A stretch of 49,523 nucleotides of DNA, taken from contig NZ_CAJUHF010000024.1 of the NCBI RefSeq assembly GCF_910585845.1, positions 1 through 49,523 on the forward strand. Reading direction: 5' to 3'. Both the position numbers and the translations under genes were made by a program. This document shows, piece after piece, positions 8,601 to 15,756 of the stretch. Within the stretch, counting starts at the first letter, position 1, and every line of letters begins with the position of its first letter. The DNA comes from an uncultured Bacteroides sp. GTDB lineage: Bacteria; Bacteroidota; Bacteroidia; Bacteroidales; Bacteroidaceae. Under the pieces are notes generated by a model. The model made no database searches, was not told the DNA's origin, and saw only the letters and a program-made list of their open reading frames with translations.

Positions 8601-10508
8601 AAGTCGAGATACAAGCAAGACGACTATCGGATGCTCAACGAATTCTACAAGTTGAAAATCCAGCAAGTGCATATTGTAGGTGAATATGCCAATCTGATGG
8701 TAAGAGATTATCATGCTGCCTTGCAATATGTTCAAGATTATTTCCAGATGGACTATAGGAAGTTTGTCGCAAAATATTTTAAAGGAAACAGAGTAAGCGA
8801 GATACAGCGTAATTTGACACCACAGAAATATGAGCAATTGTTCGGACAATTGTCCAAACGGCAAATGGAAATCATTTCCGACAAGGTTTCACGTTGCATT
8901 GTAGTTGCTGCCGGTCCGGGCAGTGGGAAAACACGTGTATTGGTTCACAAACTGGCCTCACTCCTGTTACTTGAAGACGTGAAACATGAACAGCTCTTGA
9001 TGCTGACATTTTCAAGGGCAGCCGCTACGGAGTTCAAACAACGGCTTATGGAGTTGATAGGTAATGCGGCCCATTTTGTTGAAATAAAGACATTCCACTC
9101 CTATTGCTTTGATCTACTGGGACGGATCGGAAATCTTGAAGATTCAAAGAATGTCGTTTCAAAGGCTGCTGAAATGATATGTCAAGGAGAAGTGGAACCC
9201 AATAAGATTGGCAAGACGGTATTAGTCATAGATGAGGCTCAGGATATGGGAGCTGAAGAGCATGCACTTGTAAAGGCATTAATGACTAATAATGAGGAAA
9301 TGCGTGTGATAGCCGTGGGAGACGACGACCAAAACATCTATGAATTCCGCGGTTCCGATTCCGGTTATATGTACCGATTGGCACAAGAAAGCGGAAGCAC
9401 GTTTGTCGAAATGACCGAAAATTACCGCAGTGCACGCCAGCCGGTGGATTTTGCCAACGGATTCTTAAAAAACATACATAAAAGGATAAAATGTACACCA
9501 ATTATCTCCATGAGAAAAGAAAAAGGTTGGGTTGAAGTGATACGCTATCAATCAGAATATATGTATCAGCCACTCGTCGAAAACTTGCTTCAACATAGGG
9601 GTAAAGGAACTTCTTGTGTACTGACCCAAACAAATGAAGAGGCCGTTATCCTGATGGCTCTTTTGCGGAAACATGGCATAAATAGTAAACTGATACAATC
9701 AATGGACGGCCTGCGTTTTTGGAATATGGCCGAAATGAGATATTTCCTGAGGTATATAAACAAGCGGATAAAAACACCGTTAATCACGGAAGAACTGTGG
9801 GAAGAAGCCAAGCATAACACCTTCTCTACTTATGACAGGAGTCTAAGCTTGATGTATGTGAAACGTTGCATAGCCCAGTTTGAACAAACCAACAAGAGTA
9901 AATATTTCAATGACTTCAAAGAATTTGTATTTGAGTCATCAGTGGAAGACTTCTGCGACGTATCAGGGGCCGACGTTGTGGTATCAACTATTCACAAGGC
10001 CAAAGGCAGAGAGTTTGACGATGTGTATATGCTCATATCCGACAATTATGTCAAGGATGCCCATCTGATGCGTCGATATTACGTAGGAATAACCCGTGCG
10101 AAAAACAGGCTGTTCATACATACAAACGGTGATTGTTTCAATCATCTGAGTGCAGACCGATATCTTATGGATCAACGACAATATGATATGCCCGAAGAAA
10201 TCGTACTACAACTCTCTCACAAAGATGTCAATTTGGGATTCTTCAAAGAACGAAAACAAGAAATCCTGGCATTGAGAGGTGGAGATTCTTTGACCTACAG
10301 AAATTTCTTTTTGTATAGTTCATTGACAGATAAACCCATAGCTAAGTTGTCATCAAAAATGCAGGATACATTATCCGAATGGGAACAAAGAGGTTACCAG
10401 GTGAAATCCGCATCTGTACGGTTCGTGGTGGCATGGAAACCTAAAGATGCACAAAAGAATGAACCAGAAACAGCTGTTCTTTTGGCCGACTTGATACTTT
10501 CTTTGTAA
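5634..10508 (+). CDS. DnaQ-like exonuclease / RecQ helicase / UvrD-type helicase fusion
   Basis: This 1624-residue protein joins three nucleic-acid modules. Residues about 33-145 resemble a DEDD-type 3'-5' exonuclease, with DVE at 38-40, GHN..HHD at 81-88 and aspartates in NDCKKAKD at 137-144; the third motif is weak. Residues about 290-640 are a RecQ-family SF2 helicase with FPTGGGKS near 310, DEAHCFSSWG near 416 and GRAGRD near 604. A helical region with winged-helix-like stretches follows. Residues about 1075-1500 are a UvrD/Rep SF1 helicase with AAGPGSGKT near 1092, VIDEAQDM near 1197, GDDDQNIYEFRGS near 1228, HKAKGREFDD near 1453 and GITRAKNR near 1484. Both ATPase sites look intact. It lies in an island with an AlbA_2 gene 78 nt downstream. 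A role in defence or in processing foreign DNA is inference. It is much longer than stand-alone RecQ (about 600-730 residues). Confidence 0.9.
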   Translation: MSIWSKLIGIKKTEDRNNIIGNKTTSVPCSAHNYAIVDVEIGLKDHRIHDIGALKHDNTTFHKTSKEELFIFLNDVDYICGHNIVHHDAKYLFTDKICRWILVDTLYVSPLLFPEHPYHRLVKDDKLMSEQMNNPVNDCKKAKDLLLDEIACWHSLRKEKCILFASLLKGKKEFEGFLSMVSAEYIHKGIPELIKELYAGKICQHADLNMLINQYPCGLAYALALIDTTDYRSITPGWVLYNYPEVEFIIKLLRYTTCKESCDYCHTQLDVLHNLKTFFGYERFRTYEGEPLQERAAQAAVKGKSLLAIFPTGGGKSLTFQLPALMAGHSVHGLTVVISPLQSLMKDQVDNLADRGITDAVTINGMLDPITRSLSIQRVQDGEASLLYISPEMLRSKTIEKILMTRHVVRFVIDEAHCFSSWGQDFRVDYLYIGKFIQKYQQKKKCKTPIPISCFTATAKQKVIQDICDYFKQTLDLNLELFASTASRTNLHYSVIHVENDNDKYLKLRELVAEAYCPTIVYVSRTKWTKELAAKLTRDGYKALPFNGKMEADEKIANQDAFMNDQAHIIVATSAFGMGVDKKDVGLVVHYDISDSLENYVQEAGRAGRDPGLSARCYVLYSDNDLDKHFILLNQTKLSISEIQQIWKAVKDLTKHRMKVNCSALEIARQAGWDDSVSDIETRVRTALAALEQSGYLVRGNNVPHVYATGIMVKNMDEARERIAASLLFGSDEMEKAVLIIKSLISQKHIAKAQDSEAESRIDYLADMLGLSKRDVISVVERMRQEGILADSKDISAYLQDAGDSERKSQLLLERFAKLEQYILNHIPDESLRISCKQLNENAVNDGINTSKEKDIRTLLYFLTVKGYTRKKEDAVHNIEISRQADLESTIRRFEKRLEISRFSVEWLYRLALDAEAKNVPSKAIQFSVVELLNQIKSSSQSLFGGLDDIQLEDVEEALLYLSKIGSLKLEGGFLVLYNAMNIQRIKDNKSRYKQDDYRMLNEFYKLKIQQVHIVGEYANLMVRDYHAALQYVQDYFQMDYRKFVAKYFKGNRVSEIQRNLTPQKYEQLFGQLSKRQMEIISDKVSRCIVVAAGPGSGKTRVLVHKLASLLLLEDVKHEQLLMLTFSRAAATEFKQRLMELIGNAAHFVEIKTFHSYCFDLLGRIGNLEDSKNVVSKAAEMICQGEVEPNKIGKTVLVIDEAQDMGAEEHALVKALMTNNEEMRVIAVGDDDQNIYEFRGSDSGYMYRLAQESGSTFVEMTENYRSARQPVDFANGFLKNIHKRIKCTPIISMRKEKGWVEVIRYQSEYMYQPLVENLLQHRGKGTSCVLTQTNEEAVILMALLRKHGINSKLIQSMDGLRFWNMAEMRYFLRYINKRIKTPLITEELWEEAKHNTFSTYDRSLSLMYVKRCIAQFEQTNKSKYFNDFKEFVFESSVEDFCDVSGADVVVSTIHKAKGREFDDVYMLISDNYVKDAHLMRRYYVGITRAKNRLFIHTNGDCFNHLSADRYLMDQRQYDMPEEIVLQLSHKDVNLGFFKERKQEILALRGGDSLTYRNFFLYSSLTDKPIAKLSSKMQDTLSEWEQRGYQVKSASVRFVVAWKPKDAQKNEPETAVLLADLILSL

Positions 10509-10517
10509 GCTAAAACG

Positions 10518-10553
10518 TTTGAAATTATCACAATATAATTATCTTTGTGATAA
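10518..10553 (+). promoter_or_regulatory. Promoter with overlapping operator dyad, AlbA_2 gene
   Basis: TTTG at 10518-10521 and TATCTTTG at 10540-10547 are separated by 18 nt, a full Bacteroides-type promoter. A perfect 9-nt inverted repeat, TTATCACAA at 10525-10533 and TTGTGATAA at 10545-10553, spans the spacer and overlaps the -7 box. That placement suits a repressor. The downstream gene encodes a protein with a winged helix, so autoregulation is possible but not shown. Confidence 0.65.
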
Positions 10554-10586
10554 GAATTAAAATATTATACGAATAATAAGGGAATA

Positions 10587-12161
10587 ATGCAAATTCAAAA
10601 CAATGCATTGATAGCAGAATGCTCGGCTTACGATTTCAAGGAAATGCTGGAACGTAAGAAAGTGAAGTCATGGCTCAAATCCGTATCGGCTTTTGCCAAT
10701 ACGGATGGTGGCAGTTTGTTCTATGGAGTGAACGATGACGGAGTGATTGTGGGTTTGGAAAATCCACAATCCGATGCTGGCTTTATCAGCGAAACGATAA
10801 AGGCAAGACTTGACCCTGTACCGGAAATACAACTTATCCCGATAGAGCACGAAGGACATACGCTGCTCGAAGTGAAAGTAAAGGCAGGAACGCTTACACC
10901 TTATTACTATTATCAGGATGGGACACGTACTGCATATGTACGAGTTGGCAATGAAAGCGTAGAGTGTAATTCGCAGCAACTTCTTTCACTGGTATTGAAA
11001 GGTACGCACATGACATGGGATTCACTGCCTACACAAGTGGATGCCAGCAAACACTCTTTCATCATCCTTACCAATACTTTCCGTGAACAAACCCATCAGG
11101 AATGGAATGACAAGTATCTGGAATCATTCGGTCTGGTTACTCCTGAAGGTAAATTGACCAATGCCGGATTGTTGTTCGTGGATAACTGTACCGTATTCCA
11201 ATCGCGTATCTTCTGCACCCGTTGGACCGGACTTTATAAAGATGATGCCATCAGTTCCGTAGAACATCGGGCTAACCTAGTATTGCTATTGAAATACGGC
11301 ATGGACTTCATCAAGAACTACACCATGAGCGGATGGGTGAAAATGCCGAACTATCGTCTGAACCTCCCCGATTATTCCGACCGTGCAATCTTTGAAGGGT
11401 TGGTAAACCATCTTATCCATAGAGATTATACCGTGATGGGTGGCGAAGTACATATTGACATTTACGATGACCGAGTGGAACTGGTATCGCCCGGTGCCAT
11501 GCTTGACGGTACACAAATTCAAGACCGTGACATATACAAAGTGCCGTCCATGCGCCGCAATCCCGTCATTGCGGATGTGTTCACACAGCTGGACTATATG
11601 GAGAAACGTGGCTCCGGTTTGCGCAAGATGCGAGAGCTTACGGAGAAACTACCCAACTTCCTGCAAGGAAAAGAACCGCAATATCAAACGGAAGCGACTT
11701 CTTTCTATACCACTTTCTATAATCTGAACTGGAGTGAGAACGGCAGAATACCTGTTGAAGAAGTGGCAGAGAGAATAAATAGTTCGGTGAAAAAGTTCGG
11801 TGTAAGTGACAAAAGTTCGGTGAAAGGTTCGGAGATAATGCAAAAAGGTTCGGAGAAAACCTTCGGTGAGAGAAAAAAAACTTCGGTGAGAATCTTCGGT
11901 GACAGGGAAAAAACTTCGGTGACAAAAGGGAATTCTTCGGTGAAGTCCAAACGCTTAGGACGAACAGCCCAAAGTATCATTGATTTGGTTATAGCTGATG
12001 CACTGATTACTGAAGAAAAAATGGCAGAGAGAATCGGTGTAAGCAAACGTGCCATTGAGATGCAAATAGCCAATCTTCGTGCCAAAGGGATTCTAATTCG
12101 TGAAGGTGCTGATTTCGGTGGCTATTGGCGCATTTTAACCAATCCTCAAACAAAACAATAA
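10587..12161 (+). CDS. AlbA_2 (Schlafen-type) ATP-binding protein with winged-helix end
   Basis: The 524-residue protein starts with an AlbA_2/Schlafen-like domain (residues about 5-130, including EML at 18-20 and SAFANTDGGSLFYGV at 33-47). A RecG-like HATPase_c_4 region follows (about 250-370, with HRDYTVMGGEVHIDIYDD and KRGSGLRKM). Next is a lysine-rich linker of five 11-residue repeats (399-453) and a C-terminal winged helix (about 458-520, EEKMAERIGVSKRAIEMQI). Such proteins are often labelled ATP-binding protein or transcriptional regulator, and some accompany defence genes. It has its own promoter and a dyad, and lies 78 nt after the fusion helicase on the same strand. The biochemical activity is unknown; RNA or DNA binding through AlbA_2 is inferred from the family. 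Confidence 0.85.
   Translation: MQIQNNALIAECSAYDFKEMLERKKVKSWLKSVSAFANTDGGSLFYGVNDDGVIVGLENPQSDAGFISETIKARLDPVPEIQLIPIEHEGHTLLEVKVKAGTLTPYYYYQDGTRTAYVRVGNESVECNSQQLLSLVLKGTHMTWDSLPTQVDASKHSFIILTNTFREQTHQEWNDKYLESFGLVTPEGKLTNAGLLFVDNCTVFQSRIFCTRWTGLYKDDAISSVEHRANLVLLLKYGMDFIKNYTMSGWVKMPNYRLNLPDYSDRAIFEGLVNHLIHRDYTVMGGEVHIDIYDDRVELVSPGAMLDGTQIQDRDIYKVPSMRRNPVIADVFTQLDYMEKRGSGLRKMRELTEKLPNFLQGKEPQYQTEATSFYTTFYNLNWSENGRIPVEEVAERINSSVKKFGVSDKSSVKGSEIMQKGSEKTFGERKKTSVRIFGDREKTSVTKGNSSVKSKRLGRTAQSIIDLVIADALITEEKMAERIGVSKRAIEMQIANLRAKGILIREGADFGGYWRILTNPQTKQ
11781..11945 (+). repeat. 33-nt tandem repeat (five units) inside the AlbA_2 gene
   Basis: The core TTCGG recurs at 11783, 11816, 11849, 11882 and 11915, exactly 33 nt apart, with a second core in most units offset by about 13 nt. 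Translated, the units are SSVKKFGVSDK, SSVKGSEIMQK, GSEKTFGERKK, TSVRIFGDREK and TSVTKGNSSVK. Because 33 is a multiple of three, gain or loss of units would keep the reading frame. Confidence 0.85.
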
Positions 12162-12188
12162 CCTTATGGGAACATCTTTCATACATAG

Positions 12189-12307
12189 CAACCATGAACC
12201 CCATAAACGCAAAAAGCGTGCAACTCATTGAGCTGCACGCTTTTGCTTATTGTTTGTTATCTGTTTCCTTATCGGAATCATTTGACCTCCTCAAAATCAG
12301 CATCCTG
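12189..12307 (-). repeat. Right copy of dnaK 3' end plus terminator (island boundary)
   Basis: This segment is the true end of the intact dnaK gene, its trailer and its terminator. It aligns with 5235-5351. The longest identical block includes the last coding bases and stop (TTGACCTCCTCAAAATCA on the plus strand). If an element inserted here, this copy restored the reading frame. Confidence 0.85.
12212..12244 (-). terminator. dnaK terminator
   Basis: AAAAGCGTGCA and TGCACGCTTTT, extended by CTC/GAG with one mismatch, form a stem with an ATT loop. It lies 33 nt beyond the dnaK stop on the minus strand. The AlbA_2 gene on the plus strand ends at 12161, so the hairpin separates convergent genes. 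Confidence 0.85.
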
Positions 12308-14185
12308 CACGTTATCACCATGCTTATTGCTGTCTTGAGCACCGCCTTGCTGACCGGCATTCATATCAGGACCAGCCTGTGCACCGCTTTGAGCATACAT
12401 CTCAGCACTTGCAGCCTGGAAGGCAGTGTTCAGTTCTGCCATTGCAGCATCTACAGCAGCCAGATCTTGAGCCTTATGAGCATCTTTCAGTTTCTGCAGA
12501 GCAGCCTCAATCGGAGCCTTCTTGTCGGCAGGTAACTTATCGCCCAATTCCTTCAATTGATTCTCAGTAGTAAAGATCATTGAATCCGCCTGGTTCAACT
12601 TATCAATTTTCTCACGCTCTTTCTTGTCGGCTTCAGCATTTGCTTCGGCTTCAGCTTTCATCTTTTCGATCTCTTCCTTGCTCAAACCGCTGGAAGCTTC
12701 GATACGGATGGCCTGTTCCTTACCCGTAGCCTTGTCCTTAGCAGAAACCTTCAAGATACCGTTAGCATCAATATCGAATGTCACCTCAATCTGAGGAACA
12801 CCACGGCGGGCAGGAGCAATACCTGTCAGATTAAACTGACCGATAGACTTGTTCTGGGCAGCCATAGGGCGTTCGCCTTGCAGCACGTGGATGGTAACTT
12901 CCGTCTGATTGTCGGCAGCCGTAGAGAAAGTCTCGCTCTTCTTGCACGGAATAGTAGTGTTGGCATCGATCAACTTGGTCATTACACCACCCAGTGTCTC
13001 AATACCCATTGACAATGGAGTAACATCCAACAATACCACACCCTTGATTTCATCCGTCAACACGGCACCCTGTACGGCAGCACCAACTGCTACCACTTCA
13101 TCCGGGTTCACACCTTTAGAAGGAGCTTTGCCGAAGTAGTCTTCAACCAACTTCTGTACGGCAGGAATACGAGATGAACCACCTACGAGGATTACCTCGT
13201 CGATATCGGCATTGCTCAGACCGGCATCAGACATGGCTTTCTTGCAAGGTTCGAGACAAGCCTGAATTAAGTTGTGAGCCAAAGCCTCAAATTTAGCACG
13301 CGTCAACGTCTTAACCAAGTGCTTGGGTACACCACCTACCGGCATAATGTACGGCAAGTTGATTTCGGTGCTCGTAGAAGAAGACAGTTCAATCTTAGCT
13401 TTTTCTGCAGCTTCTTTCAGACGTTGCATTGCCATCGGATCTTGAGTAAGGTCGGCTCCTTCATCGTTCTTGAACTCTTCTGCCAACCAGTTGATGATCA
13501 CTTGGTCGAAGTCATCACCACCAAGGTGTGTATCACCGTTCGTAGACAATACTTCGAACACACCACCACCGAACTCAAGGATAGAGATATCAAACGTACC
13601 ACCACCAAGGTCGAATACGGCAACTTTCATATCCTTGTTTGCCTTGTCGATACCGTAAGCCAATGCTGCGGCTGTCGGCTCGTTGACAATACGTTTCACT
13701 TCCAAACCGGCAATCTGACCGGCTTCTTTGGTTGCCTGACGCTGAGAGTCGGAGAAGTAAGCCGGAACTGTAATAACAGCTTCTGTCACTTCTTGTCCCA
13801 AATAATCTTCAGCAGTCTTCTTCATTTTCTGAAGAATCATAGCCGAAATTTCCTGCGGAGTATATAAGCGTCCGTCTATATCTACACGAGGCATATTGTT
13901 ATCGCTCTTCACTACCTTGTAAGGCATACGGTCTACTTCTTTCTGTACCTGATCCCAAGTTTCACCCATGAAACGTTTGATGGAGAACACAGTTCTGGTG
14001 GGGTTTGTAATAGCCTGACGTTTAGCAGGATCACCTACTTTACGTTCACCACCATCCACGAATGCTACAATAGAAGGAGTAGTACGTTTACCTTCGCTAT
14101 TTGCTATTACTACAGGTTCGTTTCCCTCAAATACGGAAACACAAGAGTTTGTAGTTCCTAAGTCTATACCAATAATTTTTCCCAT
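12278..14185 (-). CDS. dnaK: Molecular chaperone DnaK (Hsp70)
   Basis: This full-length 635-residue Hsp70 folds and protects nascent and stress-denatured proteins in the cytosol with DnaJ and GrpE. It shows the phosphate-binding loop GIDLGTTNSCV at residues 5-15, VPAYFSD near 143, DLGGGTFDISI near 196 and VGGSSRIPAVQ near 340. The substrate-binding domain begins after VLLDVTPLSMGIE near 392, and the tail ends in the acidic DFEEVK. dnaJ and grpE are not adjacent. Upstream are a sigma-54-like promoter and an inverted repeat, and no CIRCE element is visible. The last codons form one of the island's flanking repeats. Confidence 0.98.
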   Translation of the reverse strand: MGKIIGIDLGTTNSCVSVFEGNEPVVIANSEGKRTTPSIVAFVDGGERKVGDPAKRQAITNPTRTVFSIKRFMGETWDQVQKEVDRMPYKVVKSDNNMPRVDIDGRLYTPQEISAMILQKMKKTAEDYLGQEVTEAVITVPAYFSDSQRQATKEAGQIAGLEVKRIVNEPTAAALAYGIDKANKDMKVAVFDLGGGTFDISILEFGGGVFEVLSTNGDTHLGGDDFDQVIINWLAEEFKNDEGADLTQDPMAMQRLKEAAEKAKIELSSSTSTEINLPYIMPVGGVPKHLVKTLTRAKFEALAHNLIQACLEPCKKAMSDAGLSNADIDEVILVGGSSRIPAVQKLVEDYFGKAPSKGVNPDEVVAVGAAVQGAVLTDEIKGVVLLDVTPLSMGIETLGGVMTKLIDANTTIPCKKSETFSTAADNQTEVTIHVLQGERPMAAQNKSIGQFNLTGIAPARRGVPQIEVTFDIDANGILKVSAKDKATGKEQAIRIEASSGLSKEEIEKMKAEAEANAEADKKEREKIDKLNQADSMIFTTENQLKELGDKLPADKKAPIEAALQKLKDAHKAQDLAAVDAAMAELNTAFQAASAEMYAQSGAQAGPDMNAGQQGGAQDSNKHGDNVQDADFEEVK

Positions 14186-14257
14186 AATCGTTACTATTTT
14201 TATTTGTTATTATTCAAATTCTGTTTGTCCGCCTTAGCGGTGGACGACAATAAAAAT

Positions 14258-14273
14258 ACAAACGTCGTGCCAA
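14258..14273 (-). promoter_or_regulatory. Sigma-54-like -24/-12 element upstream of dnaK
   Basis: On the minus strand TTGGCACGACGTTTGT fits the sigma-54 consensus TTGGCACG-N4-TTGC, with the -12 GC changed to GT and the expected 12-bp register between the key dinucleotides. It would start transcription roughly 60 nt before the dnaK ATG. The same type of element precedes clpB. The assignment is inferred from the motif. Confidence 0.45.
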
Positions 14274-14303
14274 ATTGTTCGAGAAGTTTTTTTATTTTAT
14301 GGC

Positions 14304-14330
14304 ATGACAGAATTGCTGCCAGTTTGGCAG
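14304..14330 (-). promoter_or_regulatory. Candidate activator site upstream of dnaK
   Basis: CTGCCA and TGGCAG (14316-14330) form a dyad with a 3-nt spacer. It is joined on the minus strand to AATTCTGTCAT at 14304-14314. A near copy, AATTTTGTCAT, occurs upstream of clpB at 24187-24197. The site lies about 35-60 bp upstream of the -24 element, where a sigma-54 activator could bind. Confidence 0.4.
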
Positions 14331-14432
14331 TATTTCCGTTCCTATATTAAGGAAGAAAAGGTACAGCATGTATGACAGAATATCATACTACCAGAAAGAA
14401 AACGATTATACAACCGAACCTTACAAAACAAA

Positions 14433-14466
14433 AGCAGGATGCCAACCCTTTCATTGACATCCTGCT
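14433..14466 (-). terminator. Terminator of the META-domain gene
   Basis: AGCAGGATG and CATCCTGCT form a perfect 9-bp stem. On the minus strand it is followed by TTTTGTTTTG. It lies just past the stop of the META lipoprotein gene. Confidence 0.75.
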
Positions 14467-14490
14467 CTGCTCTTTTTCCGTTCATTCGGA

Positions 14491-15285
14491 CTATTTCTTT
14501 ATCAGCACCATCACCAACACATTATCCGCATCATATAGACCAATGCCCCTACCCTCCAACTGACCGAAGGATTGCACATCATCCAAAGCTTTCAGTACAC
14601 GGCTTTCCACTTCCATATTGGGACAAGCCATCATCGTAGTTATCAATTGTGAAAAAGAGATTTCAGACGGTTTTTCACTATCTGCCACAAAATCGCCATT
14701 GATCAGATTGCAACCGGCATTGCCATGTATTCTCTTCTCATTTAGATTAAACTCGATAAAGGGCTGCTTCTCCATTCCCTCAGGGATGGCTTGACCACCT
14801 GCTTCCACAATCATCCACTTTCCATTCAAATCTGATAGTTTCACTGTTGGAGTTTTCTTTTGTAACACAATAACAGGACGACGGGAGGAACCGCACAGAG
14901 CGATGTTCTCCTTACCCAATTCCTTATATTTCTTCACCTGTCTCAAAGTTGACAATACGTTTTGCTCTAGCGTCATGTCCGGACACATCATACGTGTACT
15001 TGCCATAGTTCCGAGATCGATTGTACCGGGTTTGGCATTCACATCGAACGAACCCATCATACGATTGCAACCACTATTACCAGATACTTTTCCGGTAGTG
15101 GTATCAAAACTGATAAAAGGGAATGCTTGATTAGGCGAAGGAACTACGGCTACGCCATTTATTTCTATAATATTCCATTCACCATTGATGGAAGACAACA
15201 TCGCTGCATCTTTTGATGAGCGACATGATGACATAGTAGTAACTAAAACTCCTGCCATAAAGAGAGAAACAAATACATTTTTCAT
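14491..15285 (-). CDS. Lipoprotein with two META/HslJ-like domains
   Basis: The mature protein has two tandem META domains of the HslJ type (about residues 35-140 and 150-262 counted from this start). Each carries the paired pattern F(I/L)xF near a glycine-rich segment GNSGCN or GNAGCN, then a motif around MMCPDM or MMACPNM. A signal peptide ends in a lipobox-like TTMSSC, so the protein should be anchored in the envelope. In Escherichia coli HslJ is a heat-inducible protein linked to novobiocin resistance; the role here is unknown. An upstream in-frame ATG at 15330 is rejected because the -7 element TATATTTG (15319-15326) lies inside that extension. An ATG two codons upstream (15291) is an alternative start. 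It is divided from dnaK by both genes' control regions. Confidence 0.85.
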   Translation of the reverse strand: MKNVFVSLFMAGVLVTTMSSCRSSKDAAMLSSINGEWNIIEINGVAVVPSPNQAFPFISFDTTTGKVSGNSGCNRMMGSFDVNAKPGTIDLGTMASTRMMCPDMTLEQNVLSTLRQVKKYKELGKENIALCGSSRRPVIVLQKKTPTVKLSDLNGKWMIVEAGGQAIPEGMEKQPFIEFNLNEKRIHGNAGCNLINGDFVADSEKPSEISFSQLITTMMACPNMEVESRVLKALDDVQSFGQLEGRGIGLYDADNVLVMVLIKK

Positions 15286-15318
15286 TATCATTCGTTGTTT
15301 AAGTTTATTTTCAATGTG

Positions 15319-15326
15319 CAAATATA
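15319..15326 (-). promoter_or_regulatory. -7 element for the META lipoprotein gene
   Basis: TATATTTG on the minus strand matches TAnnTTTG. It places transcription start about 30 nt upstream of the chosen start codon. Confidence 0.5.
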
Positions 15327-15540
15327 ACACAAAACAGACACATATACAAATATATCCGTATCATGTTGAGATGCAACAAAAAAAACGGTATACACCTTAT
15401 TTATATTATATCCGAACCAGATGCAGCAGAAACAAAATCCGCAAAATCTGTCCGATCCTGTTCTCTATAAACCAATAACCCCAAGAAAAAGCAGTTTGTT
15501 CGATGATAAATACTTTTTTCTGAAAGTATTTGGCGGAATT

Positions 15541-15720
15541 TTAGAGCCTGTTTAAATTTTGTTCAGCCTTCTTTTGAGAGTGCCTTTTGAGGATGTTTTT
15601 CTGTTTTTATGAGAAGCATAGCGGGCTATGTGATGGATAAAAAGAGGAAAACAAACCGAGAAGAAACTCAAAAGCAGCTGAATAAAAAAACTTTTTGAAG
15701 AAAAATTAAACAGGCTCTTA
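15541..15720. repeat. 180-bp MITE-like imperfect palindrome, full copy
   Basis: The ends TTAGAGCCTGTTTAA and TTAAACAGGCTCTTA are inverted repeats (14 of 15). The complementarity continues inward through TTCAGC/GCTGAA and CTTTTGAG/CTCAAAAG to a centre CATAGC-GG-GCTATG at 15617-15630. No transposase is encoded. A 60-bp relative lies at 26871-26930 and weaker relatives lie near 46438 and 47915. Confidence 0.75.
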
Positions 15721-15743
15721 ATGTTTATCTGCGAATTAAATCC

Positions 15744-15751
15744 TATATTTG
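15744..15751 (+). promoter_or_regulatory. -7 element for carboxynorspermidine dehydrogenase
   Basis: TATATTTG matches TAnnTTTG and predicts a start near 15757, giving an unusually long leader of about 170 nt. Confidence 0.5.
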
Positions 15752-15756
15752 CTCAC

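Noticed and set aside
5634..12161. CRISPR array or toxin-antitoxin explanation for the island
   Set aside because: No regularly spaced direct repeats with unique spacers and no small paired genes are present; the only repeat is coding and contiguous.
5235..12307. Insertion sequence or transposon as cause of the flanking repeats
   Set aside because: The repeats are over 110 bp, contain a gene end and terminator, and differ at about 14% of sites, unlike short identical target duplications. No transposase is present.
14186..14400. CIRCE (HrcA) operator before dnaK
   Set aside because: The TTAGCACTC-N9-GAGTGCTAA motif is not found on either strand.
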